From Candidatus Omnitrophota bacterium (lineage in GTDB: Bacteria > Omnitrophota > Gorgyraeia > 2-01-FULL-45-10): DNA of 11,769 nucleotides. The notes under the pieces were generated by a model. It saw nothing but the letters and a program-made list of their open reading frames with translations, searched no databases and was not told the origin of the DNA. The translations under genes and the position numbers were made by a program. The stretch spans positions 1 through 11,769 of the forward strand of contig JAQUQN010000027.1 in NCBI GenBank assembly GCA_028716065.1, in the 5' to 3' direction. This document shows positions 9,001 to 11,769 of the stretch, in pieces. The stretch's first letter is position 1, and each line of letters opens with the position of its first letter.

Positions 9001-11521
9001 GGCTGAAAGAATGGCAAAACCTCTGAATGAAAGATATGGCTTGTCAAAAAAAGAATTCATGACAAAATTTGCCAGCCTCTCCAAAGAAGAACAGGCCTCT
9101 ATTATGTCAGAGAAAGCGCTTTTAAATGGCGAACAGCTGAAGACCGTCAACGAAGTCTTGTTATCTGCCCGAGAGAGAGAAGGAGATAACCTATTTAACG
9201 AAGGAGAATTGGCTAAGGCTGATAGCATATATAGGAGGGCGCTATCCCTCATTAGGCCATATACAGCCCAGGCGCAAGATATAAGAGCAAGAATCGCTGA
9301 TAAAGTGATTTCTATAATGAACAATCAGATAGGTAAAATGAAAGATTGGACCGAAAAGACGGTCCGGACTCTCGATAAATTCTATTTCATCAAATCGATG
9401 GAGGAGATCGATAAAGATATACCATTATCAGTGAAGGAGCCCACGGCCGAATTAAAAGAGTTACGAGCTAAAGCACCTAAAGGGATCCCATTGAGACAGC
9501 AGTATATAGATAAGATAGATGAGGCATTAGGTTCGGTAAAGACTCCGAAACCTACATTAAGACAGAGGATAATGGATCTCAGAAGTGTTATAGCATCGGT
9601 ATTATCCGGCACCGGCAGGCTCGGGCAGACACCGGTTGAACGCATGGCCTCACAGGTTGGCATATTCATGTTATCTATCGCAGCCGTCTATGCCATACTA
9701 TCCCTGCCATCGGAATCACATAATATTACCGCTCAGTTTGTATTGGTGGGCTTCCTGGCATGGAAGAACAGAAGTAAGATTGCCGAGGATATACTATCAA
9801 TGTTCGTTTCTAAAAAGACCCCGCCTGCTATTAAAGAAACAGAACCATTTGAAGAAAAGCCTGAGCTTAAAGCTCCGAAGTTGTTACCGCCTCCAGTCGG
9901 CGTCGAGAGAGCGCCAGTTCCTTCGATGATAGGGCCGTTTGCTCCTACTATGACGTCGGCGCTCCAGGCCAAGTTAGTAGCAGCGACGTCGATAATCGAC
10001 CAGGTAGGATTCGAGTTATCGGACGGCGCCAGGTTAGGTATATCTATGGCCGTGGAGGATGAAGGTAGGGAAGGGCTATCCGTAGTAGTGAATTATAACG
10101 GTATCGATTACGCGGGAGCAAACTTAGAGGAAGCCCTCGATAACATGAAAGAGAATGCAAAAGACATTACGCCGGAGACGTTGGAGAAGATAAAAGAAGC
10201 CGTAATCAGCGAATCTTACGGGGCTTACGAGGCATCTTATATACAACTCTCCGACGGAACAGTGAGATTGAACCATACCGCGGCCTTCGAAGTAAGGATG
10301 GAAGGCACAGAGCCTGTCCTATATAAGAGAACATGTACCAAGAAGGTAGCGGCAGGCGACGCGATAACGCAGAAAGGGCATCTGCACCTGGGCAAGATAG
10401 AGTCAAGAGAGCAGTTATACGGCGATATGGTGGCCATGATGATAGAGGAACATATCACAGGTTCTAAGGACCTACCCGAACATATATGGCAGTTGACGAC
10501 ACGCGAAGACGGCAGCAAGGTCTTCACGCTCAGCAAACTGGAGCACGCGAACGGACTGTTCAGGTTATATAACTATAACAGGCAAACAAAAGAGTTCGAG
10601 CCGGTCAAGGGTTTCGAGATCTCGGAAGCCGAGCTCCTGAAGGCGCTGACCGAAGGCGATCTCGCTGCCGGACTTGAGAGGTTGGATGAGGCCGCGATAG
10701 GCCAGATAATGGCGTTGAGGCCTAAGGCCGGAACATTCTTAGACAAGGTACAGTCATTCGCCGGTGTTACACCTAAAGGCGTGGCCGAGATACTCGTCGG
10801 GAGAGTGACCGATAGAAAGATCGCAGAGTCCATAAAGAATCTCGCTACGGATGACCCGAACAGCATCTACGGACTCTGCAGCCTGCTCAAACAGGCAGGA
10901 GTCCTTACTGGTAAATACGCCACCGTGATCGACGCCAGAGAAGGCTCAGGCCTTAAAATTGACATGAATGAGCTCAAAAACGCCGTCGAGAAAGCGGGCG
11001 ATGTGATAAATATATGCGTGGTCGTGGATACGGCCGGTAAAGAAAATATTATAAAGACACTGCCTGAAAACGTGACAGGAAATATCACCTTCATAGAGGC
11101 GGAAAACGATGCTTCTACGGCTACGGTTCTGGCAGCCGTAAGTAAGACAATGGGAGATCTTGACATAAAGACCAATGGTAATATCGCCATAGCCCTGGCC
11201 GATTCCGACGAGAACAGAAAGGCGATAGAAAATCACCTTAAAGATAATAGAGAGATGTCCTTCAACTTCTCGCTCGTCGACCGCGCGGTCATAAGCCAGA
11301 TCAACCAGCATACGGTCTATGTCGTGTTGGCCAATCAGGCAGTCAAGAAGATAATCCTGACCGCATTCGGTGTGGCGGCAGAATCTATCGGCTCATATCT
11401 CGAAGGGTTAAGGAGGATATTGGGCAGCATCATGAGATATATAATCATCACGAAGGAGAACATCAATAAGGATCTCAGAGATTTTATCAATGCAGCGAAA
11501 CAGGTTTCGATAGCGATGTAA
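2..11521 (+). CDS. Giant multi-pass membrane protein with an internal SecA-like motor (5' end outside window)
   Basis: One uninterrupted frame of 3,839 codons ends at TAA 11519-11521. The frame is open to the left edge, so the TTG at 26 is not a credible start and the whole protein is longer than what is seen. Three hydrophobic clusters (about 485-2400, 7060-7360 and 9655-9770) alternate with charged helical and coiled-coil sequence. A SecA-like ATPase fold lies at 3800-5650 and an alpha/beta module forms the C terminus. No signal peptide can be judged because the N terminus is missing. I recognise no whole-protein family. The SecA resemblance covers only about 620 residues, against about 900 for a normal SecA, and is embedded rather than free-standing. 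Uniform codon use (many ATA, AGA, AGG) and the absence of stops or frameshifts over 11.5 kb argue that it is a real, selected gene. Giant membrane proteins are known from Omnitrophota. A role in secretion, attachment or envelope structure is inference only. Confidence 0.95.
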   Translation, partial: KGVYRAQALGEIKVNVEKQIKVADEAMGSNSTMKSLINEARTALAGENIQGLEYAMDKINTLTTARYIATNQGLADGELRYILDRAGVKYYSDPGELTKALYEKMMSSDIAYTYVNKIANETRSMEYTLAEEFKYMDFGLTKMWVGIYGGIDQMAKASDFSLVATSVVTSAAIVATVITGGSLLGAIGVSSTMFTTAAFAVGVGGFSVGTTAAILALNGQTISGYQLLGSYVNSTGQAFLFGLAMQAPGTVMRSLATARYALSRGYGIKEALYLAGKAKDTWAISGVFTGINLSKGMAAALNIGKTAFTSAFFGAGRYLISDIYFRGDKFEMRMLLVNFIVEGLLGALGGILGKVTSISLGFTGKMLAFGALSVGTGVIVNGTGRNAILDFAVGLGMYGAVTFANWGRQLSNVTREIGGKTIQLTNMQRISYALFVGPQSKGLLTALRYAAVTSGFMALGAGTKYGLDRIRFSLEGLKDEYGKTVKAWTNEMTRTSLFTGAILGLAAAMVFAPKGLAQLSNSGKNMMKYGAGRVSLQENGFITRQIVKLFKLGETVTGGQLLAIHMAEGAISWVGVSPAFNIMTGVWKWALGVVKKGWAGWAEKITIRNDVTGEEVSLRGSGLKFWKTLATSAIAGPMQGIYMGPLIKILTFETTPGIEGFWGSLKVAMANAPDPIFKLLNGMQVAWNGFLGMFGKGVGTGSALHARLLSQRFYGILGKYAGGLLGWFGGHITMAGYVTGINMVLSKFAKEGADGEYRVTGFASWLADKEGGGVLGWFFLFAKAGAKYTKEEMKQIGFFQTAARLGASKADIKEFIRAQKASGSGGMTGENVARIVEFVQSGKAEAKNTINIDLGGGRTHKVEGLTEGFIVMCEMALAEKGYEKRGQGFLRQVATVYNDAKAKKGKAVVKMFGRDITLTDNMMNWHAGKVLEIAIGPKTDLKDAATRLSEAVYEQREGITLGEVMGDKLSGEAKGLANLKITSHLSDAILRASNMKMTLIYTKTEAERNADMEKAEDFRNKASECRTQAQTEAALGNEAASTRLLRDAAKFEIQAGILDKGATLAATYIVGDKLVSRAKQENRLTAKSMREIRKEARAFQGLLVNNTFLSLLENTDTLPKNDKVDPKLKAPKQTTVDNRGIIERIKSGLKTRWEAFKFMQNSRKSGGSFEKAMKQLGIEIRPEEVNNYKELYNRLARELTGFDMAGKDVSGKTLKETGRTAMQAFQDVVDNLTTQLASAKDKAAGLDLELRINIIKNFMECNGRKDLSGETFNLKLKPQQIVYTYLLCRSQLNGLLGEGTPLAVMTIFVGGGKLMANIIASYVAIKTFVSMTKDYAEKKARILIIADAGKEDLVRQMIDNVSSSVAEADKDMGIYRVTKPSESDLGIRDRQGNKIEGRAIKDQAIIFATERTVKEHMGYTKEGKSSILDFIQSVHVDEIQTTMAANDLIKSTDKNLYRELLKARPDLAEAVRWRSEVFVKSYEILRKMLPDVSGEELIAGKYFKAIDEMGRGAFTLREAEMLKFWIATKNMPEFAAYHKEGSKLPTKEFRKLVERLVSSWVMGDRTYKIDPYNRMYHVRDAQSGEVMENTIFGDNILAACVAAKHGFGVEKVADVLIQRSNFNVSTAEWMNKVRMNRITGGTATPEGCKKNLTVTGNEIVAEITESRPLDFNTARFLLARGERGVKDMVFRIIDSRLMSKKIDVIAQAVTSRSESELRSAFAEATSRYAGKDVDIYLLLRGRGNTCYLPEYARTHDIVKAKYGENGAKYVDFETAVDVAKALFNEGRTSLIFIQGLSAGSNIFGVKGEQFDVQGNPTKKADVIFLGLTNYDNLRQAAGRINDPSKERAHGGLFIQVVNTLDAELKGSERSFLESKCATGAAGTDLARMPANENMQKLGRVLENIQKTMGREIDVQRTHTFLSKSNISQKNVAELMDVANKKTASADKTLSLEKTFSMPVTLGAMKATMGLTTPQADAVMQTMRGTRGDDNIFVGDVNVIDPIHGTISDGQILTSAGAAEFMALVQLGKTLGVAESRDSLIAGLSAIDVVDAKTRQDVQDIQSTLRTQFQDPNASLDMNTNLISAGKVYELLYGSAFNNGAVPIDELVGRIEQIGTVYTVARDNGVALPSISEAKFTEVITSTNPTKMLVDSYKAEVVPQGNILSRAYTTLLNKISWTFAANPFMKNLDKVISASAKAEKAKSEYQTAESAYGKDSWRTNVYKSRYKSAEDSLESIRASMTAISGISKVPISIAALRLFVSADMTQDNVGEMVNIAAVMKERNPSVSNRVSMADLYKIVSAQDRTPEKDLAAIITLEKSKTDAPLLAASTAGFNERAGTLAYNFITGRTPAGKMGAAAMNIGVAASLILAPVIGITLAVSKELLTALVETAESRNIGGLRKASSTLVTQVPKAFLKAAAQSAVFGLGAFGVEIPKKILALAAAIYAGVNIWTARMMATKGYVVSPEGRMRWLNNLFTPVEQTFESPYVAQASKAIKDLGENITYEAVKARTGGENPTAGDVKLREQIFMQLNPAIAPRQTEAMINQMSNSDRARAITARIDNITEQINIIDAKLARIPTIEATGRIREEVPAVVETARPIEAKARSPDEIRSYRENLAAQRSNLSTQLNALNTFNNLPSLIKVGMAKSRLEDISKGNIPELRYDVYKANTGTLDADENNILLYLATGEDKVFNRSDTSVFMTQGRNAIGALGNLATVGQVLRATTGRFYGDREKDGKGIVRSSADVKDKTTFAALAIEIADYKVKNNISITDQERETNRIARVIFERRSEQVGDVVREKSINKEGTLEDGTANPGGVRPDDLATFMDFMGRDKVNHDELQIFFDLIFAKKDMSVPDVMNDYLKKTKDKGQEEDYTLGVRVTDRLISETASNAEETFTDHATRDSDDMRKYYNRLISYIETSTDSNVADYILNKIVPRTLFINGEYLAVGGSNKGFVTALMESGYIDNSTLIQWLKTTIAARDTFEGTNATLLDELESLSAAAERMAKPLNERYGLSKKEFMTKFASLSKEEQASIMSEKALLNGEQLKTVNEVLLSAREREGDNLFNEGELAKADSIYRRALSLIRPYTAQAQDIRARIADKVISIMNNQIGKMKDWTEKTVRTLDKFYFIKSMEEIDKDIPLSVKEPTAELKELRAKAPKGIPLRQQYIDKIDEALGSVKTPKPTLRQRIMDLRSVIASVLSGTGRLGQTPVERMASQVGIFMLSIAAVYAILSLPSESHNITAQFVLVGFLAWKNRSKIAEDILSMFVSKKTPPAIKETEPFEEKPELKAPKLLPPPVGVERAPVPSMIGPFAPTMTSALQAKLVAATSIIDQVGFELSDGARLGISMAVEDEGREGLSVVVNYNGIDYAGANLEEALDNMKENAKDITPETLEKIKEAVISESYGAYEASYIQLSDGTVRLNHTAAFEVRMEGTEPVLYKRTCTKKVAAGDAITQKGHLHLGKIESREQLYGDMVAMMIEEHITGSKDLPEHIWQLTTREDGSKVFTLSKLEHANGLFRLYNYNRQTKEFEPVKGFEISEAELLKALTEGDLAAGLERLDEAAIGQIMALRPKAGTFLDKVQSFAGVTPKGVAEILVGRVTDRKIAESIKNLATDDPNSIYGLCSLLKQAGVLTGKYATVIDAREGSGLKIDMNELKNAVEKAGDVINICVVVDTAGKENIIKTLPENVTGNITFIEAENDASTATVLAAVSKTMGDLDIKTNGNIAIALADSDENRKAIENHLKDNREMSFNFSLVDRAVISQINQHTVYVVLANQAVKKIILTAFGVAAESIGSYLEGLRRILGSIMRYIIITKENINKDLRDFINAAKQVSIAM
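485..2400 (+). other. Domain: Gly/Ala-rich multi-pass hydrophobic region
   Basis: Residues about 154-790 of the giant protein hold repeated long runs of Ala, Gly, Val, Leu and Ile. The clearest candidate membrane segments are at nt 485-568, 575-652, 1001-1066, 1073-1141, 1160-1219 and 1490-1537. Weaker, aromatic- and Gly-rich ones lie around 1680-1796, 1886-1951, 2147-2240 and 2312-2360. Many segments carry small-residue spacing (GxxxG-like, for example GLLGALGGILG at residues 335-345) that favours tight helix packing in a membrane. They are separated by short charged loops. The exact number and topology cannot be fixed by eye. The region is placed directly before the charged linker and the SecA-like motor, so it could anchor the motor to a membrane or form a channel-like bundle. 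An alternative is that the segments are buried helices of a very large soluble assembly, or resemble the hydrophobic stretches of tape-measure-like proteins. Confidence 0.7.
3000..3230 (+). other. Domain: charged helical, probable coiled-coil stretch
   Basis: Residues about 995-1065 are rich in Ala, Glu, Lys, Arg and Gln with no proline. The beginning AEDFRNKASECRTQAQTEAA and the following LLRDAAKFEIQAGILDKGA show heptad-like spacing of small or hydrophobic residues, as expected for a long amphipathic helix or coiled coil. The stretch sits in the charged linker between the first hydrophobic region and the SecA-like motor. It could act as a spacer arm or an oligomerisation segment. No specific family is recognised. 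Confidence 0.5.
3800..5650 (+). other. Domain: divergent SecA-like (superfamily 2) ATPase motor
   Basis: Motifs occur in SecA order. There is a Q-like lead-in KPQQ (Q1271) and a Walker A-like VGGGKL (1301-1306). A motif Ia-like strand ARILIIADAGKEDLV (1332-1346) corresponds to SecA VHVVTVNDYLA. IIFATERTVKEHM (1397-1409) corresponds to ITYGTNNEFGFDY. Walker B is VHVDEIQT (D1429, E1430). RDAQSGEVM (1571-1579), followed by GDNILAACVAAKHG, corresponds to the SecA VDEHTGRTM...SDGLHQAVEAKEG signature. TGGTATPEG (1631-1639) corresponds to MTGTADTEA, GLSAGSNIFG to motif V, and DNLRQAAGRIND (1823-1834) to DNQLRGRSGRQGD. The gaps Walker A to B (about 125), B to TATP (about 200) and TATP to VI (about 195) follow SecA (roughly 100, 180 and 180 from memory). 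An ordinary helicase has only about 30 residues between motifs II and III. Thr after the Walker A Lys is Leu, and the last Arg of QxxGRxxR is Asp, so ATP hydrolysis is uncertain. SecA normally drives unfolded proteins through SecYEG. Confidence 0.72.
4325..4905 (+). other. Domain: insertion at the position of the SecA preprotein-crosslinking domain
   Basis: About 195 residues separate the Walker B motif (D1429/E1430) from the TATP motif (1634-1637). In SecA this interval holds the preprotein-crosslinking domain, which clamps the substrate chain. The first two thirds here are charged and helical, without clear similarity to the known domain. The last third, from the RDAQSGEVM stretch through NFNVSTAEWMNKVRMNRI, can be aligned by eye with the conserved SecA segment leading into TGTA. 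The insertion is the best argument that the module descends from SecA and not from a generic helicase. Substrate binding by it is inference. Confidence 0.5.
6575..6725 (+). other. Domain: Ala/Lys/Ser-rich probable coiled coil
   Basis: Residues about 2184-2234 (VISASAKAEKAKSEYQTAES..., then VYKSRYKSAEDSLESIRASM) form a proline-free, charged helical pair joined by a short turn (YGKDSW). The pattern fits an antiparallel helical hairpin. It follows the sequence downstream of the motor and precedes the second hydrophobic cluster. No family is recognised. Confidence 0.4.
7058..7360 (+). other. Domain: second hydrophobic cluster (probable membrane hairpin)
   Basis: The segment GVAASLILAPVIGITLAV (about residues 2353-2370) is a convincing transmembrane helix. 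After a charged and polar loop, a second hydrophobic stretch from about 2405 to 2443 (AFLKAAAQSAVFGLGAFGV, then ILALAAAIYAGVNIW) could supply one or two more. The cluster lies about 1,000 residues after the first hydrophobic region ends near residue 790 plus the motor. If both are in the same membrane, the SecA-like motor is flanked on each side by membrane anchors and would lie on one face of it. Confidence 0.65.
7665..7920 (+). other. Domain: antiparallel coiled-coil hairpin with Pro/Glu-rich turn
   Basis: Two heptad-patterned helices, ITARIDNITEQINIIDAKLA (about residues 2547-2566) and YRENLAAQRSNLSTQLNAL (about 2605-2623), flank a segment rich in Glu, Pro, Val and Arg. Ile and Leu recur at a/d-like positions in both arms. 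This suggests an antiparallel coiled-coil finger projecting from the protein, as is common in large scaffold proteins. Assignment is by pattern only. Confidence 0.45.
9155..9265 (+). other. Motif: single TPR-like helical repeat
   Basis: The run EGDNLFNEGELAKADSIYRR followed by ALSLIRPY (about residues 3052-3079) matches the tetratricopeptide pattern: Gly at position 8, a bulky residue at 11, Gly at 15, Ala at 20, Tyr/Phe at 24, Ala-Leu at 27-28 and Pro at 32. Only one unit is clear. A second, degenerate unit may follow (AQDIRARIADKVISI). TPRs mediate protein-protein contacts. An isolated unit could also be coincidental helix packing. Confidence 0.45.
9653..9772 (+). other. Domain: third membrane segment
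   Basis: VGIFMLSIAAVYAILSLP (about residues 3211-3228) is a strong transmembrane helix. A shorter hydrophobic run, ITAQFVLVGFLAW, follows after about ten polar residues and could return across the membrane. Positively charged residues (KNRSK) follow the second run, which by the positive-inside rule would place that side in the cytoplasm. Together with the following proline-rich linker, it separates the C-terminal module from the rest of the protein. Confidence 0.65.
9810..9950 (+). other. Proline-rich linker
   Basis: Residues about 3262-3308 contain many prolines mixed with Lys and Glu (for example KKTPPAIKETEPFEEKPELK and LLPPPVGVERAPVPS). This is typical of an extended flexible or stiff inter-domain linker. 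It immediately follows the last membrane segment and leads into the C-terminal module, so that module is probably an independently folding unit held away from the membrane. Confidence 0.7.
9951..10760 (+). other. Domain: unrecognised C-terminal module, part A
   Basis: Residues about 3309-3578 alternate short predicted strands (GLSVVVNYNGIDYAG, TAAFEVRM, KVFTLSKL) with charged helices (NLEEALDNMKENAKDI, EAELLKALTEGDLAAGLERL). A GHLHLGK motif (H3452 and H3454) stands in the middle and could bind metal, but no family is recognised. It lies after the proline-rich linker and before the Rossmann-like part B. The sequence looks like a mixed alpha/beta soluble domain. It has no obvious signal, repeat or catalytic signature that I can name with confidence. 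Confidence 0.45.
10780..11518 (+). other. Domain: C-terminal alpha/beta (Rossmann-like) module, part B
   Basis: From about residue 3586 to the end at 3831, hydrophobic strands alternate regularly with helices: YATVIDAR, VINICVVVDTA, NITFIEAEN, NIAIALADS, FNFSLVD, TVYVVLANQ. Each is followed by a polar or amphipathic helix. This is the pattern of a parallel-sheet Rossmann-like fold. No glycine-rich nucleotide loop of the GxGxxG or GxxxxGK type is seen, so a cofactor is not implied. The protein then ends in an amphipathic basic tail (LRRILGSIMRYIIITKENIN...). The position, after a proline-rich linker at the extreme C terminus, would suit a docking or sorting module, but this is inference. Confidence 0.5.
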
Positions 11522-11530
11522 GGATTTAAA

Positions 11531-11560
11531 CGTGAATATTAGAAATGTCTAATTTCCACG
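11531..11560 (+). terminator. Hairpin just after the giant gene; terminator-like but without a T-tract
   Basis: Left arm 11531-11543 and right arm 11548-11560 pair in 11 of 13 positions around an AATG loop; the mismatches are 35/56 and 37/54. It begins nine bases after the stop codon. The run of T expected of a classical rho-independent terminator does not follow; the next bases are CCTGTCAAGC. It may end or protect the 3' end of the transcript. The hairpin itself is clear, its role is not. Confidence 0.5.
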
Positions 11561-11618
11561 CCTGTCAAGCGCTGGTAAACTCAATAAAAATGTATGGCGA
11601 ATTTTAGAATTGTAAGTC

Positions 11619-11685
11619 ATTGACAAAGTTAGCTTTGTGCGCACGTTAAACTACAAAATAGTTGGATTTGCTATATTGACAAAGT
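11619..11685. repeat. 11-bp direct repeat ATTGACAAAGT (11619-11629 and 11675-11685)
   Basis: Two exact copies of ATTGACAAAGT lie 56 bases apart, start to start. The second copy contains the -35 box of the promoter described separately. The first has no acceptable -10 at 16-18 bases, so it is not an evident tandem promoter. Its ACAAAG forms a 6-bp hairpin with CTTTGT at 11633-11638. It could be a regulator site or a decayed promoter duplicate. Confidence 0.5.
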
Positions 11686-11704
11686 ATATATATTATGATA
11701 CACT
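11676..11704 (+). promoter_or_regulatory. Strong sigma70-type promoter for the next gene
   Basis: TTGACA (11676-11681) matches the -35 consensus exactly. After a 17-base AT-rich spacer comes TACACT (11699-11704), 4 of 6 to the -10 consensus. It is preceded by TGA (11696-11698), which gives an extended -10 TGn. Transcription would start near 11711 and run rightwards out of the window. The setting, in the AT-rich gap after the giant gene, supports it. A TATAAG at 11704-11709 is closer to consensus but lies 22 bases from the -35. Confidence 0.65.
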
Positions 11705-11713
11705 ATAAGTGTA
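11699..11713. promoter_or_regulatory. Palindrome overlapping the -10 box; possible operator
   Basis: TACACT-ATA-AGTGTA is a perfect inverted repeat with 6-base arms and a 3-base centre. It covers the -10 box and reaches past the expected start point, the usual place for a repressor that blocks RNA polymerase. The regulator cannot be identified from the window. A short AT-rich palindrome can arise by chance. Confidence 0.35.
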
Positions 11714-11748
11714 AAACGTAAAAAAAGTCAGTTTTTAACATATAGTAT

Positions 11749-11769
11749 AGGATAATAGATAGTGAAAAA
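11749..11769 (+). promoter_or_regulatory. Possible ribosome binding site and GTG start of the next gene
   Basis: AGGA (11749-11752) precedes a GTG (11762-11764) by nine bases, followed by AAA AA at the window end. The place, about 50 bases after the predicted transcription start, fits the beginning of a downstream gene. Only two codons are visible, so the call is weak and the product cannot be described. Confidence 0.2.

Noticed and set aside
9951..11518. Recent transfer or fusion of the C-terminal part, because some lines there look richer in GC
   Set aside because: Sample counts by eye swing between about 40% and 65% GC there, and parts of the middle of the gene also exceed 50%, so no clear boundary is visible.
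11620..11660. A second full promoter at the first TTGACA
   Set aside because: No reasonable -10 box lies 16-18 bases downstream; TACAAA at 11652 is 26 bases away.
11722..11737. AAAAA-GTCAG-TTTTT as a terminator
   Set aside because: The stem is purely A-T, and it lies inside the likely 5' leader just after the promoter.

Overview
This window is almost entirely one gene. A single plus-strand reading frame is open from the left edge (first complete codon at 2) to a TAA at 11519-11521. That is 3,839 sense codons without a stop, and the true start lies outside the window. The last 248 bases are AT-rich non-coding DNA holding a hairpin, a strong sigma70-type promoter and a possible operator for the next gene. 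I see no tRNA, rRNA, CRISPR array, insertion sequence or complete second gene. In this answer residue 1 is the codon at 26-28 (add 8 to count from the first codon of the window).

Reading along the giant protein: a short helical soluble part (2-480); a long Gly/Ala-rich hydrophobic region that looks multi-pass or membrane-inserting (about 485-2400); a charged helical stretch (2400-3800); a SecA-like superfamily 2 motor (about 3800-5650); helical and coiled-coil sequence (5650-7050); a second hydrophobic cluster (7060-7360); more helical sequence with a coiled-coil hairpin and one TPR-like unit (7400-9640); a third, short membrane segment (9655-9770); a proline-rich linker (9810-9950); and a two-part C-terminal module ending in alternating strands and helices (9950-11518).

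The most interesting point is the motor. Walker A-, Ia-, Walker B-, TATP/TGTA-, V- and VI-like motifs occur in order. The spacing is like that of SecA, including a roughly 200-residue insertion between the Walker B and TATP motifs where SecA carries its preprotein-crosslinking domain. A stretch matching the SecA signature just before that motif is also present. Several catalytic residues are altered, notably GGGKL in place of GxGKT. The motor may therefore be a divergent translocase or a structural pseudo-ATPase fused in cis to membrane-inserting regions. This arrangement suggests a self-contained membrane machine, but that is inference.

Organism: bacterial, with frequent ATA (Ile) and AGA/AGG (Arg) codons, roughly mid-40s to 50% GC in the gene and a much more AT-rich intergenic region. 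Giant multidomain membrane proteins of this kind are a known trait of the candidate phylum Omnitrophota (OP3), which is my best guess. Other little-studied bacterial phyla with giant genes are not excluded.
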